Source of the DNA: ZLKRG08 sp964654815
Lineage (GTDB): Bacteria; Actinomycetota; Actinomycetes; Nanopelagicales; Nanopelagicaceae
DNA: 47,226 bases
Assembly: GCA_964654815.1 (NCBI GenBank)
Contig: CAZZLH010000008.1
Span: 1-47,226, forward strand
Direction: 5' to 3'
Part shown: one piece after another, positions 1-7,941 of the stretch
Numbering within the stretch: the stretch's first letter is position 1
How the letters are laid out: every line of letters begins with the position of its first letter
Position numbers and translations under genes: made by a program
The notes under the pieces: model-generated
What the model was told of the DNA's origin: nothing
What the model saw: only the letters and a program-made list of their open reading frames with translations
Databases searched by the model: none

Positions 1-32
1 CGAGCTTGCAACCGCACCAATGTCCGAGGGAC

Positions 33-746
33 TTAGCGCATCCGAGCCGCCAGTCCTGATTTGATGGTTCCGGCAGAGGCATCAGCGCCACGCATAAATG
101 AGACTGGGCCAGATGCGGTGCCGCCTGATTTCAAAAGCTCTTTGGAGGAGCGAATTCGAGAGAGATTCAAACCAGCGCCGGAGCCACCTTTGAAGATCAT
201 GCCCTCTTCGCGATACCAATTAAGGATGGAATCCATGGTGTCATCTACAGACAAGATGAAGCAGGCGCTTACCTGCTGTGGTTGATTGGTTCCGACGTTA
301 AACCAAACCGGTGAGTTAAAGCTAAATACTTGGTGCAAGAGCATGTAGGTAAGTTCGTGCTCGAAAACTTCCGCATCCTTCTCGGTTGCGAAGTAGCCGT
401 ACTCCTTGCCTGCCTTGGTGTAGGTCAAAACCACGCGATCGATTACCTGGCGTAGCGACCATTCACGATCTTCACGGCCTACTGCACCACGGAAATATTT
501 TGTGGTGACGATAGTCGATGCATTGATCGACCAGAAATCTGGAAACTCCACCCCACGCTGTTCGAAGACGGTCTCGCCAGTCTTCCAATTCTGCTGCACG
601 ACATCGCGACGTTCCCAGGTGACTTCGTCGTAGGGATGCACTCCCTCGTTGGTATAAATTCGTTCGATAGTTAAACCTTTTGCCTTCTTGGTGTTATGCA
701 AAAATGGTTTAACTTTCTCGGGCCGATTGATGACCGTGTCAGACAT
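33..746 (-). CDS. nrdJ: Adenosylcobalamin-dependent (class II) ribonucleotide reductase, N-terminal part, frame broken
   Basis: This is the N-terminal region of a B12-dependent ribonucleoside-diphosphate reductase, which makes deoxyribonucleotides in the cytoplasm. Recognisable blocks include FNSPVWFNVG, QQVSACFILSVDD, FKGGSGAGLNLS and the stretch ending GTIKSG at position 54. I chose the ATG at 746, preceded by the purine-rich AGAAAGAG, over an upstream in-frame ATG at 782. After GTIKSG the family normally continues with a Gly-Ala-Thr-Arg-Arg block. Here six unrelated residues and a stop (33-35) follow, and no frame in 1-53 restores the family. This could be an assembly error, an intervening sequence or a pseudogene. 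It lies 63 nt downstream of nrdR on the same strand, probably as one transcript. Confidence 0.85.
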   Translation of the reverse strand: MSDTVINRPEKVKPFLHNTKKAKGLTIERIYTNEGVHPYDEVTWERRDVVQQNWKTGETVFEQRGVEFPDFWSINASTIVTTKYFRGAVGREDREWSLRQVIDRVVLTYTKAGKEYGYFATEKDAEVFEHELTYMLLHQVFSFNSPVWFNVGTNQPQQVSACFILSVDDTMDSILNWYREEGMIFKGGSGAGLNLSRIRSSKELLKSGGTASGPVSFMRGADASAGTIKSGLAARMR

Positions 747-809
747 TGGTGCTCTTTCTCTAGTTATTTGGTTTTTGTTCAATTTTCAATTTATTTTTTA
801 ATTAACTCT

Positions 810-1301
810 TTAACTATTACCGTGTGGGGTTACGGAAATTGTTGGTTTTTCTACCGTAGGGAATGTCCGAAGAAGCGCGATCTCACCTTCGAAGTCAGCA
901 AGGGAAGCAAAGTTACGATATACCGAGGCAAAACGTAGGTAAGCCACGGCATCCAATTCTTTAAGTGGCGCAAGTATCGCCATTCCGACCTCTTGCGCCT
1001 CGATCTCGGCCTGGCCAGAGCGACGTAAGCTCTCCTCAACCGTCATAGCAAGGCGAGCCAGATCATCCTCTGAGACCGGGCGACCCTGGCAGGCCTTGCG
1101 GACTCCACTGATGACCTTCTCGCGGCTAAATGGCTCGGTGACCCCAGAGCGCTTGATTATGTTCAAGATGGCCGTCTCCTGGGTAGAGAAGCGCTGGCCG
1201 CACTCTGGGCATTCACGGCGACGCCTAATCTGAAGACCCTCATCGACCACGCGAGAGTCGATGACTCGGGAGTCATCGTGGCGACAGAATGGGCAATTCA
1301 T
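810..1301 (-). CDS. nrdR: Transcriptional repressor NrdR
   Basis: NrdR is an ATP/dATP-sensing zinc-ribbon repressor of ribonucleotide reductase genes. The 163-residue protein starts MNCPFC and has the four-cysteine ribbon (CPFC and CPEC) in the first 35 residues, then the ATP-cone domain (KRSGVTEPFSREKV onward). An in-frame upstream extension to 1385 is possible, but the ATG at 1301 has an ideal AAGGAG six bases before it and matches the family start. It sits directly upstream of the class II reductase, and the region ahead of it holds two NrdR-box-like sites, so self-regulation and reductase control are likely. Confidence 0.95.
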   Translation of the reverse strand: MNCPFCRHDDSRVIDSRVVDEGLQIRRRRECPECGQRFSTQETAILNIIKRSGVTEPFSREKVISGVRKACQGRPVSEDDLARLAMTVEESLRRSGQAEIEAQEVGMAILAPLKELDAVAYLRFASVYRNFASLADFEGEIALLRTFPTVEKPTISVTPHGNS

Positions 1302-1350
1302 GGATAACTCCTTTCGTCTCCTTGAGGGAGGAGGGGAACCTACCCCATAA

Positions 1351-1397
1351 CCACAACTAATGGAAGTAATTCGCTCTCGAACCACTACATATTGGGG
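1351..1397. promoter_or_regulatory. Tandem NrdR-box-like sites upstream of nrdR-nrdJ
   Basis: The 16-mer at 1382-1397 (CCACTACATATTGGGG) agrees with the known NrdR box ACACWATATATWGTGT at about 12 of 16 positions. Exactly 31 bases upstream, at 1351-1366, a weaker copy begins CCACAA. NrdR boxes normally occur as pairs about three helical turns apart, so the spacing supports the call even though the second copy is weak (about 8 of 16). Confidence 0.55.
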
Positions 1398-1508
1398 TTA
1401 GTTAGAGAACTCTAAAGCAGGCCTTGAGAGTTGTAAAGCACTTGAGCGTGCGCGACACGCCCAGAGCGGGCATGGATTTCAGATATTGAGCAATTAATTT
1501 AAATCGCT

Positions 1509-2243
1509 TTAGAGGCGCTTAGCGCCAATATATGGCTTACGGCCCAAGCTAAATGCAGTTGAGATCTCAACGCGCTTTCCGGGGCGTGGCGCATGGACCA
1601 TCTTCCCCTTGCCCATGTAGATACCCACATGGCTAATCGGCTTGCCAAAGAAAACTAAGTCACCGGGTGCCAGCGCGCTCTTTGGCACATACTTTCCATA
1701 GTTATATTGAATCGCGGCCGAGTGCGGTAGCGAGACGCCAGATGCTTGGAAAGCTCTCATGGTTAAACCACTGCAATCCCATTTGGTGGGACCTGCACCC
1801 GCCCAAACATAGATATCGCCTAATTGGTTTAACGCGTATCGAAGTGCAATTGCGCCACGGGTTGAACCACCGGCATAGAGCGCAGCGAGTTTCTTTGATT
1901 CGGCGAGGATCTTCTGCTGCTCGGCATCATCGGCCGCCAATAATTTGGCACGCTCCTCCGCCTTTAAAGAAGCCAGCAATTTCTCGGCCTTTTTCAGCGC
2001 CGCATTTGCCGATGCAACTTGTCGCTCCAAATTCTTCTGCGCTGCTTGTAATTGCGCAGTTCTATCTGCGACTACTAATTGACTTGATTGCAAACCCTGG
2101 CGATAAGTTTTTAATTGACGTAATTTTGTTGAATAGCGCTGCGCCAGAACATCTAACATCGCAGCATCTGATAGATATTTCGCAGGATCTCGGGAGAGCA
2201 GCAATTCAAGGCCATTTCCTAGCCCACCGCTCTTGTAATTCTC
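1509..2243 (-). CDS. NlpC/P60 peptidoglycan endopeptidase, N-terminus lost in gap
   Basis: The visible 244 residues are a long alanine/lysine/glutamine-rich coiled coil followed by a C-terminal NlpC/P60 domain. The catalytic cysteine lies in WDCSGL (codon 1773-1775), the histidine in ISHVGIYMG and the third polar residue in MVHAP. This architecture resembles RipA-type D,L-endopeptidases, which cut peptide stems of the cell wall during septum splitting outside the membrane. The signal peptide and the first part of the coil must lie in the N gap at 2244-2343. The apparent start beyond the gap (2432) runs through an SOS box and is not credible. Partner and substrate are inferred from the family. 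Confidence 0.85.
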   Translation of the reverse strand, partial: ENYKSGGLGNGLELLLSRDPAKYLSDAAMLDVLAQRYSTKLRQLKTYRQGLQSSQLVVADRTAQLQAAQKNLERQVASANAALKKAEKLLASLKAEERAKLLAADDAEQQKILAESKKLAALYAGGSTRGAIALRYALNQLGDIYVWAGAGPTKWDCSGLTMRAFQASGVSLPHSAAIQYNYGKYVPKSALAPGDLVFFGKPISHVGIYMGKGKMVHAPRPGKRVEISTAFSLGRKPYIGAKRL

Positions 2244-2343
2244 NNNNNNNNNNNNNNNNNNNNNNNNNNNNNNNNNNNNNNNNNNNNNNNNNNNNNNNNN
2301 NNNNNNNNNNNNNNNNNNNNNNNNNNNNNNNNNNNNNNNNNNN
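2244..2343. other. Assembly gap (100 N)
   Basis: A run of exactly 100 N. It hides the start of the NlpC/P60 gene and possibly a further gene or regulatory element on the lexA side. The same round length occurs at two other gaps where the true length cannot be 100, so the size should be treated as unknown. Confidence 0.98.
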
Positions 2344-2364
2344 AAAGCCCTTTGGGGAAGGGTT

Positions 2365-2380
2365 TCGAACACTTGTTCGA
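2365..2380. promoter_or_regulatory. LexA binding site (SOS box), distal
   Basis: TCGAACACTTGTTCGA is a near-perfect palindrome. It matches the Gram-positive SOS box CGAACRNRYGTTYG at all but one position. It lies 91 bp upstream of lexA and next to the gap, so it may serve a leftward gene lost in the gap rather than, or as well as, lexA. Confidence 0.85.
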
Positions 2381-2425
2381 TAGGAGAACCATAAGCCACC
2401 CCACCGACAAAAGGCAAGAAAATTT

Positions 2426-2439
2426 CGAACAAATGTTTG
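2426..2439. promoter_or_regulatory. LexA binding site (SOS box), lexA-proximal
   Basis: CGAACAAATGTTTG fits the consensus CGAACRNRYGTTYG at every position. It ends 32 bp before the lexA start codon, where an autoregulatory operator would be expected. Confidence 0.92.
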
Positions 2440-2471
2440 AATTTTTTTCCAAATCCGCCTACCCTTAAGCC

Positions 2472-3092
2472 ATGAGCAGAGATACCTCAGGACTTTCCCC
2501 ACGTCAGGTCAAGATTCTGACCGCGATCCAAGAGGGGATCCAGAACAATGGCTACCCCCCATCAATCCGTGAGATTGGGGCTGAAGCTGGGCTAACCAGC
2601 TCCGCCTCGGTCCAGTATCAATTAAAGGCCCTGGAGGAGGCGGGCTTTATCCGCCGTAGCGCCTCTCTCGGCAGGGCTATCGAGGTAGTCGACACGGAAT
2701 CAAATGTCATCGCTGATCGCTCTCGCCAAGTTCCCTTGGTCGGAAGGATCGCAGCCGGTGGGCCGATCTTGGCCGAGCAACATATTGAGGAGACCTACAA
2801 CCTCCCAGAATCAATAGTCGGTAGCGGCGAATTATTTATGCTCAAAGTAGTTGGCGACTCAATGATCGATGCCGCAATCTGCGATGGCGATTATGTAGTG
2901 GTCCGCTCTCAACCAACCTGCGAAAAGGGCGAGATCGTTGCCGCGATGATCGATGGTGAAGCGACTGTTAAGACCTTTACTAGAAAAGATGGCCACATCT
3001 GGTTAATGCCAGCCAACCCTGCATATCAGCCGATCAATGGCGATCAATGCGCCATCTTAGGCAAAGTCACTGCGGTCTTACGTAGCATTTGA
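2472..3092 (+). CDS. lexA: LexA repressor, SOS master regulator
   Basis: LexA represses DNA-damage genes until RecA filaments trigger its self-cleavage. The 206-residue protein has an N-terminal winged helix (recognition region around residues 42-60) and a C-terminal S24 peptidase fold. The catalytic serine is Ser130 in VVGDSM and the lysine is Lys167 in EATVKTF. The cleavage bond is Ala95-Gly96 in RIAAGG. Two SOS boxes lie upstream, so it represses itself and possibly the leftward gene. Its last 49 bases overlap the 3' end of the opposing membrane protein gene. Confidence 0.97.
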   Translation: MSRDTSGLSPRQVKILTAIQEGIQNNGYPPSIREIGAEAGLTSSASVQYQLKALEEAGFIRRSASLGRAIEVVDTESNVIADRSRQVPLVGRIAAGGPILAEQHIEETYNLPESIVGSGELFMLKVVGDSMIDAAICDGDYVVVRSQPTCEKGEIVAAMIDGEATVKTFTRKDGHIWLMPANPAYQPINGDQCAILGKVTAVLRSI

Positions 3093-4474
3093 TGGTCGCG
3101 ATAAGCGCGTAATTGATACAAGGCAATCACACCCGCGCTAATTAATGTGCCACCTGGCGCCTTGATAGTTAACCAATCAAAGCCGCCTACCAACATCGCC
3201 TTGAAAATCAGATAGAACAGAGAGATTGCGGCGCCAATGCTGGTAATCGTTGCAGCGCTAATTGATGCATAAAGATAAACTCTTCGAATCGGAGATTTAT
3301 ACTCGATCTCAAAATCAGAATCCGCTGCATGTTGGCATTTACGCCATTGCACCAACCAAAGTGGCAAGGTCACAATCAAACCACTTAAACCTGTTATGAA
3401 GGTATTTGGAAAATCAGTGATCTCGAATAGACCTGCGATGGCCCAACCAAAAGCTAAACCAACACCTATCAAAGCTAAGCCCGACATTAGGTATTGATAG
3501 AGGCGAGTGATGTTATCTCTGGAGTAACCAAGAGTTAGATGCCGGAAATACCAGACCAGTGGCGCCAGAACAATGACGCTTCCCATCTGTTGTGGGACGC
3601 TAGTAAAGAACCTGCTGGCATCTTCAATATGGCTTCCGAAATTCCAAACCAGAATTGCATTCAATGAAAGGCTTGCCGACACGGCAAATCCAATTGATGG
3701 CAGGACCATTCCAGCAAAGGTCCGGTAGATGCGCGCCTCCTGATCACCTGATGTGTACTCAAAGACCGACCAGTAATAAAGCGCAACGGGCACGCTCACT
3801 GCCAGCAATAACCAGGCGTTCGGTAGATCATATTTTCCAGTCTTGACCCCAATACTCTCCGAAATTGCGTAATCGAATACTTGAATCAATGCGATTGCTC
3901 CTGCCGTGATTCCAGTTGCCCAACCAATGAATCTATGTATGTTGGAGGTAATAGATTGATGGGATCTAAGCAAGATTGCATGCACCAGCCAGACTGCGAA
4001 AGCCACAATCGATTGAGCCAATTCCCTCGGACGAAACTCCTCGCCCACTATCCATTGCAAAGCTGTAGCCAAAGGCACGAACCAGATCAGAAGCGAGACG
4101 GTATTTGCAGCCAAAAGATAGATTTGCCATGCTGGGAATTGGCTCTGTAATGGATCCTTTCGAAAATCCCGCCTTATCCAACTTCCGATCACATATATAA
4201 CCGGAGTGCCAACCACGATAAATGCCAGCCATCTGGCGGCATCTAAGCGATCACCATAACGAACATTTTCACTATCCAGTAACAGGCCTAGTAGTCCAGC
4301 CAGGCCAATACAAGTTATGAAGACGGCAATGAAGAGCGTGGCATATTTCATTAGATCGCGAACCATGACTAAGCCATGAGATTGGCGATATTTACCAACT
4401 GTGGAACGGATGCCCAGAGCGGCGAAGAATAGGAGCGCTGCGCTAATTAAGAGTGAGAGAATTCCAAAGGCCAT
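3044..4474 (-). CDS. Polytopic membrane protein with about six two-helix repeats (DUF5671-like)
   Basis: This 476-residue integral membrane protein is of unknown function. By eye it consists of about six units of 60-75 residues. Each starts with an Arg/Tyr-containing segment (for example RIYRTF, RLYQYL, RRVYLY), carries two hydrophobic helices and ends in a short basic loop (YYWSVFEY, VQWRKCQH, YQLRAYRDHQ). The pattern recalls the uncharacterised DUF5671 family, but that name is from memory. It lies 15 nt after prpD on the same strand, so it may be the last gene of the 3-hydroxybutyrate/methylcitrate operon. Its 3' end overlaps the 3' end of lexA by 49 bp. A transport or sensing role is possible but not shown. 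Confidence 0.8.
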   Translation of the reverse strand: MAFGILSLLISAALLFFAALGIRSTVGKYRQSHGLVMVRDLMKYATLFIAVFITCIGLAGLLGLLLDSENVRYGDRLDAARWLAFIVVGTPVIYVIGSWIRRDFRKDPLQSQFPAWQIYLLAANTVSLLIWFVPLATALQWIVGEEFRPRELAQSIVAFAVWLVHAILLRSHQSITSNIHRFIGWATGITAGAIALIQVFDYAISESIGVKTGKYDLPNAWLLLAVSVPVALYYWSVFEYTSGDQEARIYRTFAGMVLPSIGFAVSASLSLNAILVWNFGSHIEDASRFFTSVPQQMGSVIVLAPLVWYFRHLTLGYSRDNITRLYQYLMSGLALIGVGLAFGWAIAGLFEITDFPNTFITGLSGLIVTLPLWLVQWRKCQHAADSDFEIEYKSPIRRVYLYASISAATITSIGAAISLFYLIFKAMLVGGFDWLTIKAPGGTLISAGVIALYQLRAYRDHQMLRKTAVTLPKMAH

Positions 4475-4489
4475 AAAGCCATTTTGGAA

Positions 4490-5926
4490 CTACTTTACAA
4501 ATAATGAAATGAAATCATCCGCAGACTTTGTGATTATCCGGTCATAATCCAAAGTCGCTTCGGCAATCTCTGTTGCGCGTTTTTCATCAAATATTCGTCG
4601 CAAATTCCTCTGATACTTCTCTACCAAAAGCGGTAGGCCCTCTTCGCGACGTCGCTTATGCCCCACAGGAAACTCAACCACGATCTCCTGGCTCTTGGCG
4701 CCATCATTGAATTCAATCGTGATTGCATTGGCGATACTGCGTTTTTCTGGGTCGTGGTAATCCGCAGTGAATTGTGGATCTTCAACGCAGATGATCTTCT
4801 CGCGCAGCGCATCGATGCGTGGGTCGGCCGCAACATCATCCTCATAATCTTTCGCCGTCAAACGCCCGAAAATCAAAGGCACTGCGACCATGTATTGCAC
4901 GCAATGGTCGCGGTCCGCTGGATTATTTAGCGGCCCCTTCTTATCAATGATTCTGATACATGCTTCGTGGGTACGAATAGTGACTTGCTTGATCTCATCG
5001 CTGCTTCTGCCATTTTTTTCCATCCAATCGTGCAAGGTGAAAGCTGCTTCGCAGGCGGTTTGAGAGTGAAATTCCGCAGGAAACGAGATCTTAAAAAGCA
5101 CATTCTCCATTACATATGAGCCATAAGCTCTTTGGAATTTGAACTTTTGGCCTTTGAACGAGACATCATAAAAACCCCAAGTCTTAGCAGTTAGCGCTGA
5201 GGGGTATCCCATCTCTCCCGCCTTTGCCATGAGCGCCAAACGAACTGCGCGAGAGGTGGCATCACCTGCTGCCCAAGATTTCCGAGAACCTGCATTTGGA
5301 AAATGGCGATAGGTTCTAAGTGATTGGCCATCGACCCAAGCCAGAGAGACTGCGGCGAGCGTCTCTTCGCGCGTTAGCCCCATCATCTGACAGACCACTG
5401 CGGTCGAGGCGATCTTCACCAAAATTACATGATCTAAGCCAACCTTATTAAATGAGTTCTCTAGCGCGATGCAACCTTGAATCTCGTGGGCTTTGATCAT
5501 CGCAGTCAAAATATCTTTAACCGTTAATTTTTTCGCGGCGCTGCGATTTAACCAATCTGCTACCGCCAAAATTGCGCCTAGATTGTCGCTCGGGTGTCCC
5601 CACTCGGCCGCAAGCCAAGTGTCATTGAAATCCAACCATCTAATTGCAGTACCGATATTAAATGCACCTTGCACTACATCTAATTGATAATCCGTTCCTG
5701 GGACCCGCACCCCATGCTCGACCTTGATGCCTGGAGTCAGTGGCCCCATTAATTTTGTACAAGCTGGATATTCCAGCGCTTCCAATCCACAACCTATAGT
5801 GTCCAAAAGGCAAGCCCAGGCCGTGCGATAAGCCAGATCAGAAGTGACTTGATAGTTAAGCGCATAGTCCACGATCTCTTGAATCTCTTGATCATATGGT
5901 TGATTGGATTTGATTACCGTTGACAT
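4490..5926 (-). CDS. prpD: 2-methylcitrate dehydratase
   Basis: PrpD dehydrates 2-methylcitrate to 2-methylaconitate in the cytoplasmic methylcitrate cycle, which oxidises propionyl-CoA to pyruvate. The 478-residue protein matches the MmgE/PrpD family over its whole length. Characteristic blocks include CGLEALEYPAC, RWLDFNDTWLAAEWGHPSDN, GRLTAKDYEDDV and ADYHDPEKR. From memory these are almost word for word those of enterobacterial PrpD. Its ATG overlaps the prpC stop by one base (TAATG), so translation is probably coupled. Confidence 0.96.
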   Translation of the reverse strand: MSTVIKSNQPYDQEIQEIVDYALNYQVTSDLAYRTAWACLLDTIGCGLEALEYPACTKLMGPLTPGIKVEHGVRVPGTDYQLDVVQGAFNIGTAIRWLDFNDTWLAAEWGHPSDNLGAILAVADWLNRSAAKKLTVKDILTAMIKAHEIQGCIALENSFNKVGLDHVILVKIASTAVVCQMMGLTREETLAAVSLAWVDGQSLRTYRHFPNAGSRKSWAAGDATSRAVRLALMAKAGEMGYPSALTAKTWGFYDVSFKGQKFKFQRAYGSYVMENVLFKISFPAEFHSQTACEAAFTLHDWMEKNGRSSDEIKQVTIRTHEACIRIIDKKGPLNNPADRDHCVQYMVAVPLIFGRLTAKDYEDDVAADPRIDALREKIICVEDPQFTADYHDPEKRSIANAITIEFNDGAKSQEIVVEFPVGHKRRREEGLPLLVEKYQRNLRRIFDEKRATEIAEATLDYDRIITKSADDFISLFVK

Positions 5927-7056
5927 TAACGCTCCGCTATCTTTACGAATTTGAGTTCATCGGGGCCGGTGTAATTGGCAGAGGGTCGAATTATCTTGCC
6001 ATCTGCTCGTTGTTCGATGATGTGCGCTGCCCAGCCAGTGATTCTCGACATCACGAAGATGGGGGTAAAAAGTGGGGTTGGTATCTTCATTGAGTGGTAG
6101 GCCACTGCGCTAAACCAATCTAGATTTGGAAACATCTGCTTTAGCTCCCACATCACGCTCTCTAGCCGCTCGGCAATTTGAAAAAGCACCTGATTTTCAA
6201 TGCTTAATTCGCGCGCTACTCCTTTGATGATGGGATTTCGTGGATCACCTGTGGTGTAAACCGGATGACCAAAACCAATCACTACCTCTTTATTTGCCAC
6301 GCGCTTTCTGATGTCTTGCTCTGCCTCATCAGGATCGGAGTAACGCTCTTGAATCTCTAGCGCTACTTCATTGGCGCCACCATGTCTTGGACCACGTAGC
6401 GCACCAATTGCGCCAGTTATGGCCGAGTAAATATCACTGCCCGTTCCGGCAATTACTCGGGCGGTGAAGGTTGATGCGTTGAACTCATGTTCGGCGTAGA
6501 GAATCAACGAGATATTCATGGCAGCTTCCCACTCTTTTGTAGGAGCTGCGCCATGCAACATCTCAAGAAAATGGCCGCCCACCGATGTTGAGTTAGTACT
6601 GCACTCAATTCGCTTGCCACTATTGGCAAAATGAAACCAATAGCAGAGCATCGATGGCGTTGCAGCGATCAATCGATCTGCAATCTCCTTAGCACCAATT
6701 TCGGTATGACCTTCATGTTCTGGCTCAATCGTCCCAAGTGCCGATACTCCAGTGCGTAGGACATCCATCGGATGGGTGCTCTTTGGCAATTGCTCTAATA
6801 CTTGGCGCACCTGCGGCGGCAAGTCACGGAGCAGTTTCAATTTTGCCTTGTATCCATCTAGCTCTGATTGATTTGGCAGGTGGCCATGGATTAAAAGATG
6901 CGCCACCTCTTCGAATTCGCAGTTATTGGCGAGATCCGCGATGTCATAACCCCGATAGTGCAGATCATTGCCATTTCGCCCCACGGTGCAGATGGATGTA
7001 TTACCTGCTACTACCCCAGATAACGCAACTGATTTCTTGGGTTTGAATTCACTCAT
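5926..7056 (-). CDS. prpC: 2-methylcitrate synthase
   Basis: PrpC condenses propionyl-CoA with oxaloacetate to 2-methylcitrate. The 376-residue protein belongs to the short, Gram-negative-like citrate synthase branch. Its N-terminus (KKSVALSGVVAGNTSICTVG) and DLHYRGYDIADLA block are typical of PrpC rather than of housekeeping citrate synthase. The catalytic triad is visible: His225 in RHGGAN, His264 in GFGHPVY and Asp313 in NLDWFSA. It lies between prpB (12 nt upstream) and prpD (one-base overlap). Some citrate synthase side activity is possible, but the context argues for the methylcitrate role. Confidence 0.95.
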   Translation of the reverse strand: MSEFKPKKSVALSGVVAGNTSICTVGRNGNDLHYRGYDIADLANNCEFEEVAHLLIHGHLPNQSELDGYKAKLKLLRDLPPQVRQVLEQLPKSTHPMDVLRTGVSALGTIEPEHEGHTEIGAKEIADRLIAATPSMLCYWFHFANSGKRIECSTNSTSVGGHFLEMLHGAAPTKEWEAAMNISLILYAEHEFNASTFTARVIAGTGSDIYSAITGAIGALRGPRHGGANEVALEIQERYSDPDEAEQDIRKRVANKEVVIGFGHPVYTTGDPRNPIIKGVARELSIENQVLFQIAERLESVMWELKQMFPNLDWFSAVAYHSMKIPTPLFTPIFVMSRITGWAAHIIEQRADGKIIRPSANYTGPDELKFVKIAER

Positions 7057-7068
7057 AGATTTGAAGAA

Positions 7069-7941
7069 TCAATTATTCTCTTGATACTTGTCCAAGCGCG
7101 CTTCGTATTCGTAATAATTGATTGACTCATAAAGTTCTTCTCTGGTCTGCATATGTTGGAGTATGTGCTGCTGCGTACCTTCTTGGCGGATGGTCTTGTA
7201 TACCAACTCAGCTGCTTTGTTCATGGCGCGAAAAGCAGAGAGTGGATATAGCGCGATATCAACCCCCGCAGCGCGTAATTCAGTTATGGTAAATAGCGGC
7301 GTCTTACCAAATTCGGTGATATTGGCCAAAATCGGTACGCCCACTTCGGCGCGGAATTTTCGATAATCATCCAGTTCGGCGACTGCTTCAACAAAGATCA
7401 TGTCCGCACCTGCTGCAACATATTGTTTGGCGCGATCGATTGCCGCATCTACCCCCTCATTAGCTAGCGCATCGGTGCGCGCCATGATGGTGAACTCCGA
7501 ACTCTCGCGACCATCCACTGCCGCCTTGATGCGATCAACCATCTCATTGGCGCTGACGATCTCTTTGTTTGGGCGATGGCCGCAACGCTTAGCGGCAATT
7601 TGGTCTTCGATGTGAATAGCCGATGCGCCAGCTCGCTCAATCTCTTTGACGCTTCTTGAGATATTAAACGCGGAGGCGCCAAAACCGGTATCGATATCAA
7701 CTAAAAGGGGTAAATCGCATACTGCAGTTATACGCCGAACGTCAGTGAGCACATCATCCAATGTGGAGATCCCTAAATCGGGTAAACCTAATGACCCCGC
7801 CGCGACGCCACCACCACTTAGATAAATCGCTTTGTAACCAGCAGCTTTGGCTAAGAGTGCATGATTTGCATTAATCGCACCAACAACTTGTAATGGTTTC
7901 TCAGATGCGACCGTTGCTTTGAAAGTTGGCTTTATGCTCAT
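7069..7941 (-). CDS. prpB: 2-methylisocitrate lyase
   Basis: PrpB splits 2-methylisocitrate into pyruvate and succinate, the last step of the methylcitrate cycle. The 290-residue protein is of the isocitrate lyase/PEP mutase superfamily. It has the catalytic loop KRCGH (residues 118-122, Cys120) and the metal-binding VDIDTGFG (81-88). I chose the ATG at 7941 because it overlaps the stop of the dehydrogenase gene (ATGA); an upstream in-frame ATG at 7953 would lie inside that gene. No 2-methylaconitate isomerase or AcnD is in the window, so an ordinary aconitase elsewhere must rehydrate the intermediate. Confidence 0.96.
   Translation of the reverse strand: MSIKPTFKATVASEKPLQVVGAINANHALLAKAAGYKAIYLSGGGVAAGSLGLPDLGISTLDDVLTDVRRITAVCDLPLLVDIDTGFGASAFNISRSVKEIERAGASAIHIEDQIAAKRCGHRPNKEIVSANEMVDRIKAAVDGRESSEFTIMARTDALANEGVDAAIDRAKQYVAAGADMIFVEAVAELDDYRKFRAEVGVPILANITEFGKTPLFTITELRAAGVDIALYPLSAFRAMNKAAELVYKTIRQEGTQQHILQHMQTREELYESINYYEYEARLDKYQENN

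Noticed and set aside
1..53. Intein, group II intron or tRNA at the left edge
   Set aside because: The next codon after the break is not Cys, Ser or Ala; a GTGCG occurs only about 40 nt after homology is lost; no cloverleaf fits. Left open as a break of unknown cause.
2244..2432. N-terminal extension of the NlpC/P60 protein across the gap, starting at 2432
   Set aside because: It reads through 100 N, passes over the SOS boxes and gives no signal peptide; it exists only because the N run contains no stop.
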